Below, one piece after another: positions 12,501 through 32,761 of a stretch of DNA of 64,000 nucleotides. Where the stretch lies: positions 5,828,001 through 5,892,000 of the forward strand of contig NC_067294.1 of assembly GCF_020740795.1 (NCBI RefSeq), in the 5' to 3' direction. This stretch comes from Apus apus (taxonomy: Eukaryota; Chordata; Aves; Apodiformes; Apodidae). Position numbers and translations under genes: made by a program. The notes beneath the pieces were generated by a model. The model was given only the letters and a program-made list of their open reading frames with translations, was not told the DNA's origin and did not search any database. The stretch's first letter is position 1. Each line of letters begins with the position of its first letter.

Positions 12501-13479
12501 AGTTGAAAACCTTCCTGTTTGTCCCTTTTTGTTTTCTGAGCTTTCAAGTAATTTTGGAGTAGGCAAGATATTCAGAAGATCTTCAGAGAAAAGGCTTGTG
12601 AGGGAAGTGAAATGTGTAAGGATAAGATGTCTTTGACTTCAATGAATGCTTTGGAGTACGTTAGAAAATTTGAAGCTGTAATTGTCTGCAGTTCTTTGTG
12701 TCTCCTTCCCTACAATTTCCTTTCTTCTTTTATTTTTGTTTATTTATCTGCCTGTTTGATTTGACTGAAATTGCTTCCTTGCCTCCTGTTAAGTCGGAAG
12801 CTCTCCCAGAGCATTCTGCCAAAGCCAAACCCAACAGACCTTCGGTCGCATCTCATCCCCAGGGGCTGGACGTGGAGCCCAGTGGGGTTTCCTTCATGCA
12901 CGACATCCCTCCTCACGCAGGTGGTGAGATGGACCCAGGCATCTCTTGCTGGTGTTGCACACAAGCTCCCTTCCCCGGGACTGGAGCGTGTCTCCACATG
13001 CCGGCAGAGCCCCTGGCAGCCTTTGCAGGGACAGGAGCAAAGCAGCTGAGCTGCGTCAGGCTAATATTTCCTTTCTTTGAGGAATGAAGAGAATTTTGTG
13101 TGTGTGCTCACGGGTCCAGGGGCAGCCAGCCCGTGACTTGGACGTGTTCCTTGAGCTTGGAGTCAGGGTGGAAAGGCTAAAATGATGCAATGAACCAGTG
13201 CTTCAAAATCACACCCGGCTTCTGCAGCCGGGAAGGAGGAAGGGGGCAACCTCGGGTTTGAGTAGCTTAAAAAATCAGACACGAAGGGCACGCACACACT
13301 GGGAGAAAGGTGAGAGGGCTCTGTGTAGGAGGCATAGTCCTGGCACCCCAGACGCACCAAAAGGTGCTGCCTGGCCTTACAACGTCGGACAGCCTGTGGT
13401 GCTTGCCCTGAGAGCAGGGAGCTGGTGGGAGCACGGCCGGGCACCCCATCTCATGCTCCCCAGACCCGGGGGTCGAAGG
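9521..13479. other. Intergenic spacer between RPS14 and NDST1 promoters
   Basis: I see no convincing exon. The two genes are divergent here, so the stretch probably holds regulatory DNA. It contains A-rich low-complexity tracts at about 10589-10627 and 11586-11630. Confidence 0.5.
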
Positions 13480-13739
13480 AGCCCTCCAGGGGGTGATGCC
13501 GCAGGGCTCACGGTGCCCCCCGCGCCCGGGCTCGCCCAGGACCGGAGTCGGCTCCCCCGGCAGGACTGAGCAGCCGCAGCTGCGCTGGGCAGGGGCTCCA
13601 ACCCCAGGCGGATGGCGCTGCCTCCCGAGCCCCCCGCACCTGCAGCCCGCCCTGCCCGCGGCTCTCGGGCCGCCCGGCGCGGGCAGCGCGGCCCCGGGGC
13701 CTGCCGGGGGGGGCCGGGCGCGGGGCGGGGCCGGGCCGG

Positions 13740-13860
13740 GGCGGCGGGCGGGACGCGCCGAGCGGGGCCGGGCCCGGCGGAGCCCCGCGGAGCCGAGCGG
13801 AGCGGAGCGGGCGGCCTGGCCGAGCGGAGCGGAGCGGAGCGGAGGCGGCCGGGCGGGCAG
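13740..13860 (+). other. NDST1: Candidate NDST1 non-coding first exon
   Basis: A donor GGGCAG/GTAGGG at 13860/13861 lies in the middle of the CpG island on the plus strand and could end a non-coding exon spliced to the leader near 24.7-25.1 kb. The 5' edge given is arbitrary, because no initiator or TATA element fixes it. Confidence 0.4.
13786..13850. repeat. GAGCG pentanucleotide repeat
   Basis: Runs of GAGCG/GGAGC units flank a short GCGGCCTGGCC spacer within the CpG island. If transcribed, this would make a GC-rich leader with strong secondary structure. Confidence 0.75.
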
Positions 13861-16800
13861 GTAGGGAGCGAGCGGGGCGGGAGGCGGCAGCGCAGACAAA
13901 GGGCGGCCCCGCGGGCGGTAGCTGGGGCCGGGACCCGCCGGGCCTCGCTGCACCGGGCTGGGGCGGAGGGAGCCGGGCCCGCCGCCCTTCTCGCTCCTCG
14001 GGCACGGCGGGTCCCCCGCTGCCGGCTTTCCCCTGCCCCCCGGCGCAGAGCCCTCCCTTGCCCCTCCACCCGTCAGGCCTCAGCTCCCCCGCCCCGGGTC
14101 TCCCCCAGCCCATCCCTCCTTCGGGACGCTGCGCGGGGGGCTCGGGAGGAGAAGGGGGATGCCCCGCGGGGTGCCCGGGGGTCCCCGCCGCTGCCCGGAC
14201 ATCCCGCCCAGGCGTGGGCAGGGCGGGCAGGGATGCGGGCTGAGCCGGGCTGCAGCGGGGGGCCGGGGGCGTGGGGTGCGAGGCCTAAGGCGGCCCTGCT
14301 CTGGAGGAGCGTGAGTGGCCTCGGTTAAAAATAATAAAGTGTCAGAGGAGCTCAGAGTGCAGCCGGGAGCCGGGTTGTTGGTGCACACTGGGCCGCTCTG
14401 GTTGGAGTCCCCGTAAGGCACCTCATCACCCCTCTGGAAGAGGTCCCGACGTTTTCCCAGCCACCAGTGGACTCCCGGCCCTCTCGTGCGTCGCCCTGTT
14501 TGTTATTTCCCCCAAACCTTTTGTTTTTTGCCTCCACTGCTGCTGCCCTGCTGAAGGGGCAGCCTGTGATGCCCAGTGGTGCTCGGCCACCTCTCGGCAT
14601 CGCCTGGAAGACTCTGCTTCCCATCAAGGCTGGTGCTTATTCCCAACCCTACGATCACATCCCAGCACCTGGGCTCTCCCTTCCCGTGTTCCCAGCCGGC
14701 TGCACACCTTGGAGCTGATCTTCTTCCTCGGATTGGGAAGCTGGCACATTGCAATGCCCCTTTGTCACCAACAGCCTTGAAACAGCAGCTCTTCCTGCAG
14801 CAAAGCAGCATTTTGGTTACTTTAATCTCCAGAATGCGTTTTACCAGGGTGGCTGGTGCAGGTGGGGAGGTGAGCGGCCCTGTGCCCACTCCTCTCAGCT
14901 GCACGTGGGGACTGTGGCCGAGGAAGTCATCCTTTTCCAAATAAAACAACCAGGACGAATTCAATAGGAAATAAGTTCCTCGCTTCTAAGTGAACTTGCC
15001 GTGGGTGGAGAAGAAGGAAATTAAACAATAGAAAAAACGTGCGGGGCTTTATACGGCAGGAAAATAAAAAAAGCCAGTCTTGCTGGCCTCTGGCAGGATG
15101 GCCCAGCATCTTCCATTTGCCCGGGTCAGTGCTCCTTTCTGGCAAAGATGGTGAAGGTGATGGCGGTGCTTGTGTTTCCTGACACCCCTCCATGTCTGTG
15201 GCATCAGTGCAGGGATGCAGGGAAGCCAGAACCTCCCACATTACTGTCCTGCCGGTCCCCAAGGCACCTCACAGGGTCACCTTTCTTGGTGCTAGTGGAT
15301 GCTGTGCCACCCCACCGGTTGCAGTCTCCAAATTCCTCCCTTCTCACCTGGAGCTGCCAGCATGGGGCGTGGATGCTGATGGGAAAGCTCTTGCACACGA
15401 AGCCTTTCCCGCTTCCTGTGCCTTTGGGAAGCTGATGGGTCTGGTCTGGTTGTGTTTGGGTGAGGATGAAAAACCCATCCCAGCCAAATGGACTTTTCAC
15501 TACAGGTTGTTTTGGGTTTTTTTCCCCCTCTGTTCTTTCTCTGCAGCACTGTCAGTACTCTAGGACAGGGCATATTAAATGCACTGTTGGTGGTAATTTA
15601 AACAGAAGAAAAAGACGACTTGCAAGTGAAAATCAGCTGAAATGAGGAGGGAGTGATTAATATTTTTTTCAGTAGCATGACATGGTGAAATATGGCACAG
15701 CTGAACGTGTCCCTGCTGCAGAGTGTCACCAGCACTGCCTGCCCCTCTGCTTGCAGCCTCTGGCTTTTATGTGCAGGTTTGGTTTGGGGGCATCTCTGGG
15801 TGCCTGGGCTGGGGACAGAGGGCTGTGATCCCACCAAGCATCCCATCTTGGGGGCTTCTGGCCAGGCACTGGTGATGGAGCTGCTCACTTGGCTGTCTGT
15901 GTTTTGGGGCAGGGTCATAGAGGACTTTGCTTGAAAGGGGTTTTGTGGAATTTTACCTCCTAGATGTACCTTATTGAGTTGTTTTTGTCTGCTAGAATGA
16001 GGTTAGAGCTCAAGACAAAGAGAGGAGCAAGATATTAAACTCCTATATCTTGCAATTGCTTCATGGCCATAGAGGGCTGAGGTTCGCAGTCTATCTCACT
16101 GACATTTCCAGCCCTGCTCTTGAAGGCACTTTAGGACCTCAGGACTGCCCTTGGCTTCCTTGTGCATTTTTGGCCAAGGTGGTGACATTGCTTGGTGCAT
16201 TTTTACAATGAATGTGCCTTTGTCACGTATGTGCTGATGGCTTTGAAGCCTGAAATGGGAAGGAGGACCCAGGCAGAGGGAAAGAGTGATGCTGCTTTCT
16301 TGGAGACCATCTTACAAACCTCAGGGGCTATGATGACCCGTTCCCCAGTGCCTGTGGGAGATGGTGTCACTTGCACCCCCCTCTGCGTCCATCCCTGGTT
16401 GCGGAGGAGCAGGACAGCCTTCACACCAGGACCCCTGGAAGGACGTGGTGAGTCACCCAGTGTGGACGCGGGGAGAGGACGGCCGGTAACTTATGATTCA
16501 TGTTGTTTTCCTGGTAAAAGCCACCGGCTGTAATGGCAGAGCTTGCAGAAGACAAATCAATATTGAGCCGTAAATCCCGCACGTGACTGCCGGCTGGGCG
16601 GTGAGGGGGCTGAGGCTGGGAGCACCTTGGTTGCCATGTCCTCTCCAAACGCTGCAGGACCTTGCAGCAGCCCTCTGCCTGGGGAAGAGACTGAGATCTT
16701 CAGGTGGCCTGAGCCTTCCTGGAGGGGTTTAGGAAGGTCTAGAGATTCCTAAGTGTGGGGTATCCCTGGAGGACCTTCCGTGGTTTTTAAGAGCAGACAT

Positions 16801-19800
16801 GCCCAGGGTTCAGTCCTGCTGCTGGTCTGGACCAAGGCCTTGGAGATGCAGGTGGTCTTGGAGAGACTGAGTTTCTCCCCTAGGGGCTCTGCCCTGTTGT
16901 TGACAGGGAACCCAAAATGTCTTGTAGATCTCAGCTCTGATGTAAAGCAGGGAAGAAGTAGAAGTGTTTTCTGTCTCTTGGCTTTGGTATGGTGAAGGTT
17001 GGATGTACAGTGAGGGGTGTCCCTCTTGGCTCCCACTGCCATGCAGGGAGATGTGTGTCTCACCTAACAGCTCCACATATGGTCTGGAAGGATGACAGCC
17101 CCTGGTGTGTCCTTGCTGCTTGGGGCAGGACGCCAGCTCTGCACGCGTGCTGCTCTCTTGGCTCATCCTCCTGTGCCTTCGCCGCGGCAAAAAACAAATG
17201 CCTTTCAGCCACTTGTCAGGAGGAGAAAGGGAGGACAGGGCTGATGCTGCAGCCTGGGAGCAGGTAAACAAAAGCAACAAGCTTCCTGAAGGAATGCTGC
17301 TTGGTTCGTGCAACCTCAGGCGCTGATCTGGAAGTAGGGGAGGCAAGAGGCAGCTTGGGTGCCAGCAGCCCCGATGCTGCCCTTGTGTGGGGCAGACGTG
17401 GGCTTTACTGGCAGTGAAAACAAAATGGGTCTTGCAAACGTCTCCTGTACTCCACATTTGTTCCTGCTCCGTGTGTTTCCCCTGGGCTGGTGAGTGTTGC
17501 AGCCTCTGGTACTTTTTAAGGGTGGCAAAGTTTGCCTGCAGAGGTAATGTCTTTTATTAGCCTAACTAATACCTTTAGGAAAAAACAGATGTGCTCTTGG
17601 GCCCCAGGAGTGCCTGCGTGTCCAAAATGTGCTGGTTTTTCCAACTGTGTCCTTTGGTCTAATAAAAGATGTGACCTCCCCATGGCCTGGCCATGACCTT
17701 GGAGTGTGCTAGCCCTGGGACCATCCCAACCATGCGTCAGTGTGCACTGCCTGGCACTTCCCAAAGGATCTGGGGCAAGCCTGTGCTCATGGCTCAAGTC
17801 TACCTGCCTCCTAATTCAATACCAGCTGTGAGCACCCAGCCCCATGGGTGCTCTGGGCTCCTTCTGGGGTCTGTTCTGGCAGACTGCAGGGAAGCAGAAG
17901 TTGGCTGTGGCTCAGCAAAGCCTTGAGGCATCAGGCAGGATGGATACAGTCCAGTGGGAGCATTCTCAGGAGCCCCTTGGAGAAGGGAGCAGCTCATGCA
18001 ATGCTCCATCCTCGCAGGGATTTCTCCCAAATGCAGGCAGTAGGGGATCAGCTATGCCCCGTGAGCTGGTTCACGCTGTGGTTTTGTGGATGCTGCTTTG
18101 CCAGACTGCTGTTTTGGGGGTGGATTAGTGCTCAGCAGAGCAGCCTGTGCTCCCCAGAACAGCTGGTGGTTCTTCTGTGGGGGCAATGAGCTGCTCTCCT
18201 ACTAACTTCAAGTTCCCCATGATGGGAGGCTGTCAAGGAAACAAAGCAGCTGGTCCGTCCCCTGTGGCTGAGGGACTGAATTGCTGCTGCCCTGCAGCTC
18301 TTCATGATCGAGCATCACCCTTGTGCTCTTGGCAAGAAAAGTATCTCTGTGGGGAAGGTCTGGCCAAGCAAAGTGTCAGAGGCAGCAGAAGGTGGTTCAG
18401 CCTGTGTTTTTTTTGGGTAGGAGTCCCATGCGACCTGCGGTGAGAGCACAGGCTGCCACTCCACCAAAATACAAAAATTAATGCAGGATTATTTTCCCCT
18501 CATCCTTTTCCTTTTTAAAATACTGGGGATTCAGGCCCCACTTATCCAGAGAGGCTCTCAGGCACTTGGGGAGCCTCAGGAACCAACACGACACATTTCA
18601 AAGCAGGAAAACCCAATTCATTGAGTAGATTTCCTCCCCCCCTGTGAACCCACTTAAAATTCATGGAGAGTTTTGTCAGTAAGAACCTGTTTCAATTAAC
18701 AGACAAAAGAAACTCTCCTCGTTAAGCGCCTCTTTCAATTAAGGTTTGGGAGAATTCCCCCAGCTCTGCTTCCTCTGGAGCTAGGCTGTTTCTGAGGATT
18801 TAGAGGCAAAAAAATGCCCACAGGGAGGAGCAACCTGTAAAGGGCTCTGGCTGTTTTTTGGGGAGGCAGCAGCACAACCTGAACCATAACCTGGCTGTGG
18901 GATGTGGAGGTGTTTGGTTGGGGTGGTGTCAGGGATCATTGGTGCTGAGGGCTTGACTTGCCCAGCCCCGCATCCCTGGGGCATAGGAAAGCTAATGACT
19001 GCTGCTAATTGCTGGCCTAGTTTATGGAGGAGGCTGATTTCATGCTGGTGTTGGGAGGTGGGAGGAAGTGTAAAGAGGTGCTTTTCCAAATCAAAGTCCT
19101 GGGGACAAAGGGAATGGAAGCCACTGGGACCACCTTCGAGACACCAGTGCCACTTTCCATCCATTGATGCTCAAAGCTCAGAAATGGGGGTTCCTCTGTA
19201 CAGCCTTGCTGATGATGGGGGCTGCAGCACCATGGGGCTGGGGAAGGGGCTATGAGATGGGGGTTAGCAGGGGCAGGACCTGAGGAGTGGCATTGAGTTA
19301 TGGGGTTTGCTAGAGGTGATCTTAGAAGCCCCACTGGTTGGGCTTGCTGGCTGCTCTGCCATGGAAAAAGTTTTAGTCATGGGCTTTCAGAAACTTCACC
19401 CATTTTTGGGGGGTGTTGGGTGGTTTTTCGTTTGTCTGGGTTATTTTCTCCCCTAAACATTCAGCAGATATTCACAGCAATTCACCCCACACTGAAACTT
19501 GCCTTCCCCATCCCTCTGTGGGGCAAGAAATATTTCCATGATTGTTTTTTTGAAGAAAACCCAAGGAAAGTGTTACTTTTATCTTTTCCGGTAAAACTGA
19601 AGTGCTAACAGGTCTTTCTGGGTGAAAATCGTTTCTTCCAGGGCTAGGCATTTTGGCCAAAAATAACTTTTTTACATGAACATCTTTCACCACTATCACT
19701 GAGCTCATTGCTCATCTTAATTTCTTTCCCAAAGGACTGGTGGACAGCTGGAGCCAGAGGTTTATTTCCAGAGGGGAGTGAGGTGTCAAGGGGAGACTTG

Positions 19801-22800
19801 GTTCAGCAGCAGCATTTCAGGTGGATGCTCCAACTGCTCGCTTCTGGCCAGGCTTTATAAATCAAGTCTTTAATCAAGTGCTGAGAAAAAGGGAGGGTTT
19901 TCCTGCTGAAGTCCTTGGTGGGTGCAAACTTCGGATAAACCAGGGATAAATTGTCCCAGTATGCCCTTGTGTTTGCTCCTATCCATGCTGTGCATGGCAG
20001 GGAGAAGCCGAGCCGGGTGGGTTTGGGGTGGGAGCAGTGCCTGTCTCTTCCTGTCCCAAGGGCAGCTGCCAGGGCTGCCGTTGTCCTTCTTTAATGTGGC
20101 ACCTTTTAGGCACAGGGGAAACACGGGTGTCCTTGGGAGAGCAGTGCTGGGGCTGTTCCCTGCCAGCAGCAGGGTGTTTTTCTCCTTGGTGTGTTGTAAC
20201 TACTGTTTGCAAAGCGCTTAAGCAGCCCGTGTAATCTAACGCTGAGACGCTCCTTATCTGGCATTAGAAACCCTGCCGGTGGCGCGGCGGCCTCGGGGAG
20301 AGCAGGCGGTCAGGATGAGCTCCTCTCTGTCCTCCTGTCCGTTTTCCACTCTCCCATCTGCTTTACATCCCTCTTCCCTGCCCAGACACCCTGGGGTTTG
20401 CAGCCTGGCAAGAGGCGGCTGGACTTCCATAAAGCTCATCCCTCCATCTGTGCCTCTCTGGGCCCATCCTAAAGGTTCACTTGGGCTGTCAGGAAGTGGG
20501 GATCTCCAGAAAGATCCCCAGTTTTGCAGCAGTTGAAGCTTTTGTGCTGGGTTGCAGCTTTGTCTCCTTTGGCACAGGGCTTTGCTCCCTGCTGGAGGAG
20601 CACCTTGGAGGTGGGACAGGCAGGGAGCTGTGACCTGGTGCCTCCCTGGTGCTGGTGTGCATTGTCACACCTCTGTGCACCAAATCAAAGCAGTTCATCT
20701 GGTTGGGCTTCCTCTTGACTAGTGGGTCTGTCCCTGGCTGGGGTGGGAGGTGGTGGGGACAAGGACAGTGGCCCTTTGCATTTTGTGGTGGCTTTTTTCC
20801 CATGCCAGTACTCCCCACTCTTTGCAGATGTTTCCAGTGACGGTTGGAACTGCTGCCGTTCAGAGTTGATACCAGCAGCGGTGCAGAGGTGGGTGTTTAA
20901 AGGCAGGTTTTTCACGCCAGTTACTTTTTCAAAGCAAGCTTCCCTGTCTTAGGCTCGTGGTTGTCTCTTGAATAATATGGTGGCATTAATCTCCTCTCTA
21001 AGAACTTGCTTAGCTCAGTGGTTTTAGATCTGCAGCCCTTTAAATATTGTCAGTGGAGTGAAGGGGATTCCCTCTAGAGGGAACTTAAACCTATTAATAA
21101 TAATTTGGCTGCCTTTTGTGCATCTGTTACAGGTAGTCTGCAATTCCCAGGGCTGCAGGGCAGTGGGTAGTGACCCCTGAAGATGCTGGTGAGGATGTGC
21201 AATATGTGGTGGGCTGAGTGCTGTAGCCCCACTGGGGACCTGGGTCCAGCCTGGCCAGATTTAGACCTTCTGGTAGCCTTTTGCCATCAAATGTCCATCT
21301 GAGAGACGAAACTGCTGTGTCAGTGAAGCTGAGCTGTGGTTGGATACAGGAAAGGAAGTGTTGAAGCAAGCAGGAGCGATTGCAAATTGCTGAGCTGGGC
21401 AATGCAGTTTAGTGTCCTGCCTCTAAATCTTGCTCCATCCGGGCTTAACCCCAGGGCTGGCTTAGCTGGGGAAGGGAGCTGGAGTGGCAGTGGCGAGGTG
21501 ATCACCCAGCAGTGCTGGTGTGCTGGGCAATGAGGAGCAGGGGTGTTCACCCAAAAGGTGCTAGCAGGAGAGGAGTCTGCCTGCAGTGTTAAGGAGGTGG
21601 CCCCATCTCTCTGGGTCGAACGTTGAGGGTCTACAAGCCACCAAACTCAGGGGTTGGGGAGGAGATCTTGAGGTTGCTTCTCCATGAAGGTAGATGCTGG
21701 CTCCCTCTTGCAGCCTTTCCAAACTGAGAGGGAGATGCATGAGAGATTTCTTGCTGCATCAGACCCATGGTTTTGAGCTCGCCTCCCAAACCTGGGCTGT
21801 GAGGTTGGGACAGATGATTTCTTTGGCAGCCAGGACTTGTGAACTGTTCGATCTTCACTGCTTGCAGCTGCGGCCAGACCTGTTGCACCCCGTGATAAAT
21901 CAACCCCTGCTGCAGTTGTCTGCTGGGACTGCTGACCCTTCCCTCTCCTCCGGATCTGCTTGCACTTCTCTGCTTATATTTAATCCTCCCATTGCATCCC
22001 TGCAAAATCCCACTGGAGGTTAAAGGGAGAGCACTGCAAGCTGCTGAAGAGGTGGATTCATGCCCTCTCATCCCCTCTGGTGCCCCTCTGCCTTTCCAGG
22101 GTGCTGTGGTTCCCTGGGGAGCATTTGTGGCCAATAACTCTGATCAGGGGGAAACCACAGCCCCCAAAACACACCAGGGGGGAATTTAGAGAAGCTTTTC
22201 AACCATTTTCTCCTTCCTCTGTCTTAGATTTGAAGTGCTGATAGTAAAGGGCTTCCCCAGCCACTGGTTGTGTTCTCTGCCTGCCCTGGGGTCGAATCCA
22301 TCCCCATGGGTGCTTCGGGCTCCTGGCTGTGCCAGGGAAGCCACTCGGATGATGATTGTGTTTGTCAGGGCAGCCGGATTAAGAGTGCTGTGGCTAAGCC
22401 TCCTTGTTGACCCTCCTCTCCAGCAGAGTCTGGGCCAGGGCTTTGCTCAGAAGCCCACCACAAAAAAGCATTTTCAGAGGCTCTTTTCCCCTGTGTGGCT
22501 GTGTCTGAGCACCCGTCTGTGCGATGGGAACCTGCTGGTGCCACACGGTGTTCCCGGGGGCCTGAGGTCTGCGTGTGGGACTTGAGCTGACATTTCCAGC
22601 TGCTGCCTTTTAAATAACCACCACGGTTTTAAAAGGCACCAGAGCAGCTTCTAAAAATCAAGTTAAAATGAAGTTTGACTCTGACTGTCACCTTGCCAGC
22701 CCTTGCTTTTTTTTTTTTTTCCTATTTTATCATTGTGTTTCCCTTTTTCTTTTAGAAAAGCTGTTGGTCTCAATAACTTGTTTTGTGCTCTTGCACCTAA

Positions 22801-24686
22801 ATGTGCTTCCTTCTCTGGCATGGGGCTGTTGGCTCTTGCACAGCTGCTGGGGATGTGCAGGGTTTTGCCGGGCAACACACAGCCAGCACCTGCTCCTGCA
22901 GGGAAAAGGAGCATCCCTGCCCCACAGCATTGCCACGAACCTCTCAGCAACCTGCTTGCAGAGGGTTTGCTCCAGCTGCAAACCAGCAGAGCAGGATTCC
23001 TGCCTGTTTTTTCCTTGGCAGCAGGTTTGTGGGGCGGGATGCTGCTTGCCCTGGTCCCTGCTCACACCTGGCTGCTCTAGGGGTCCGGTGCTGGCCCCCT
23101 GCCCAGGCAGGCATTGGCTCTTTGCTTTGACATGGCAGCCTCCTGCCCTGGGGACAGTCAACAGCATCTGCACAGAGATGCTGTCTCTACAGCCTGGTCA
23201 TTAAGTACTGTAATTAAAAGATCTTAGAAGGATGGACTAACGAACCCCCCTTGGAAATGGCAGGTGGTGTAGGCGTGGAGCCCTATTCCTGTTGGCTGTG
23301 GCTTGTGGAGGGTGGTGTGAGGATGGATGTGGCATCCTGCCTGTCAGCCTCCTGATGCGCTGGCACTTACTCACTGGCACCTGCTGGCTGTCACTTGCCT
23401 GCCCACCACCATGGGAATGTGGCTGCTAGCACCCACCTGAGAGATGAGAGAAATGGAGGGGGAATGGGATGGCATGGCCTGGATGCTTGATAATACGATC
23501 CCGGTTCTCTGCATCCCTAGGAATGGTACCTGGGGAGGGTAGTCTCCCTCTTTACAGGCACATCCCTAAAAGCAACCCCCCCCCCCCCGTCTGCGTCTTT
23601 TGGACCCGGAGAAGCACTTGGCCTTGCAACCCTGGTGTGATGTTCTCCAGAGGATGCTCAATGTCCAGCCCCACCAGAGGGCAGGAAGGAGTGAGTTGGG
23701 GCAGGGCACGTCCAGGGGAGCCAAGGAACATTCTCTCTTGGTCCTGTCTGGAGCTCATCGGCCTGCACAAAGATAAATTACAAATCAATAAAGCCCAATG
23801 CTCTGCTGTGCCCAGCACAGCTGGCAGTGCAGGTTTTGGTGGGTGGTGAAGGCAGTAGTGGAGGCTGGCTGCTGGTGTCATGCACAGGGTCTGGGTGGAT
23901 CAGCGTCATGCTGGTGGGATTGGGAAGCGGGGCCTGGAGCAGGGCTCACTGCTGGGAAGGGCAGGGATGACAGGATTACCCTGCCAAGCCCCAGCCTGTA
24001 ATGCACTGTCAGCTGGCCACGTTTAATCCCATTATGTGCCCGACTGGTGTTGGCAAGGCAGGCACTCGGCCACTGTGCCAGTGCAGGGAGCTCTCCCTGG
24101 CCACATCAGGGTCTCCCTATCGAGGGTGGCTTCACCTCACAGCAAGCAGTGCCCATCCTACTTTTTTCTCTTTTCTTTTTTTTTAAATGGGCCTTTCACA
24201 AGGAAGGGAAAAACATTCTCAAGGTCCCTTTGGCTCCACATGGGCGCTCCTGTGTGCCTATCTTGGTGACCTTGGCTGGCAGCTCCCAGCTTGGCCTTGT
24301 GCCACTTGCCTTCCCACGTCCCTCCCTGCCAGCCAGGCTGGGCAATGGGCAGCTTTTCCTCACCACAGCCTAGCTCCCGCTGGGAAAACAGGAAGAGCAA
24401 GGCTGCTCCCAGCTACTTGGTGTGACAGGAACTCATGGGGGATGAGGAGTTCCCCCCATTGCACCCTGGTGGTGCTGCCATGCCCCGGGCACACAGCACA
24501 GCTGGGGTCCTGCAGCATGCCTGCCTGCTGCCGCGCTCCTGTCCCGGTGCCGTGGGAGCTCGCTGTGCTCTCCCAGCAAGCCCTGGCACGCCAGGGAGCT
24601 CACCCAGGGACCGGCCTGGCGTGAAGCAGAGTGTCAGCGTTTGTAGTGGCACCATCCCTCCCGCTCATCCCACCTCTCTCTGGCAG
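13861..24686 (+). other. NDST1: NDST1 intron 1 (inferred)
   Basis: This spans from the candidate first-exon donor to the candidate leader acceptor. I found no recognisable exon or mobile element. It holds simple tracts such as a T run near 22708-22721 and a C run near 23577-23589. Additional 5' UTR exons of NDST1 could be present but cannot be seen from sequence alone. Confidence 0.45.
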
Positions 24687-25102
24687 GGCGCCGTGCGAAG
24701 CCGGGGAGCTGCCATGGCCACGCACCCGCTGCCAGCTGTGCCGGAGCCGCCCGCCACCCCCTCACCCTGCTGAGGCCATGGGGCTGCTGCCCTCACTGCC
24801 ACCATCTCTGCCACCACCCCTGCCACCGTCGCTGCCGCCGCTGCGGGGATTTCGGCTCGGCAAGGGGACTCTCGGTGTGTCTGCCATGGTGACATGACGT
24901 GGACAGCGAGGGACGCCGGCCTGCTGGAGGGGAGAGCGCCTGCGCAGGCAGCCTGCTAGTGTTTTGATGTATTAGTAGTATTCGACTTTACTTCACCTCT
25001 TTTTTTTGTTGGTTGGTTGGTTGCTTCTTCCCCTCCCCGGGGCCTGTGAGGGGAGGGGGCGGGCAGGGTAGAGGGGCCCCACCTCACCCTGCGGATGCAA
25101 GG
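24687..25102 (+). promoter_or_regulatory. NDST1: NDST1 5' leader with a chain of upstream ORFs
   Basis: A pyrimidine-rich acceptor TCTCTCTGGCAG ends at 24686. From there to the NDST1 ATG are five short upstream ORFs. uORF1 24714-24773 (19 residues, GCC-ATG-G context). uORF2 24778-24897 (39 residues, GCC-ATG-G, proline-rich). uORF3 24894-24959 (21 residues), whose start overlaps the uORF2 stop as ATGA. A two-codon uORF 24967-24975. A three-codon uORF 25095-25106 whose stop overlaps the NDST1 start as ATGA. NDST mRNAs in mammals are known for long structured leaders under translational control, which fits. Caveat: a later acceptor near 25050 or 25067, after the pyrimidine tract at about 24994-25037, would leave only the last uORF in the mRNA. 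Confidence 0.5.

Positions 25103-32761
<7,659 letters not shown>

Larger units (their letters stand above)
13480..14300. promoter_or_regulatory. CpG island, probable NDST1 promoter
   Basis: A very CpG-dense block lies about 11 kb upstream of the NDST1 start codon with no other gene between. Vertebrate NDST1 has untranslated first exon(s) far upstream of the coding exons, which fits. There is no TATA box. Long open frames on both strands here (for example 13267-14113 minus and 13612-14328 plus) are proline-, arginine- and glycine-rich and best explained by base composition. Confidence 0.65.

Noticed and set aside
13267-14328. Several 120-240-codon frames over the NDST1 CpG island
   Set aside because: Arg/Pro/Ala/Gly-rich translations in all frames. 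They are explained by CpG density and the GAGCG repeat.
25008-25024. (GTTG)4 run before NDST1 as a regulatory repeat
   Set aside because: It sits between the T run and a pyrimidine stretch that may form an alternative splice acceptor tract. Nothing separate to annotate.
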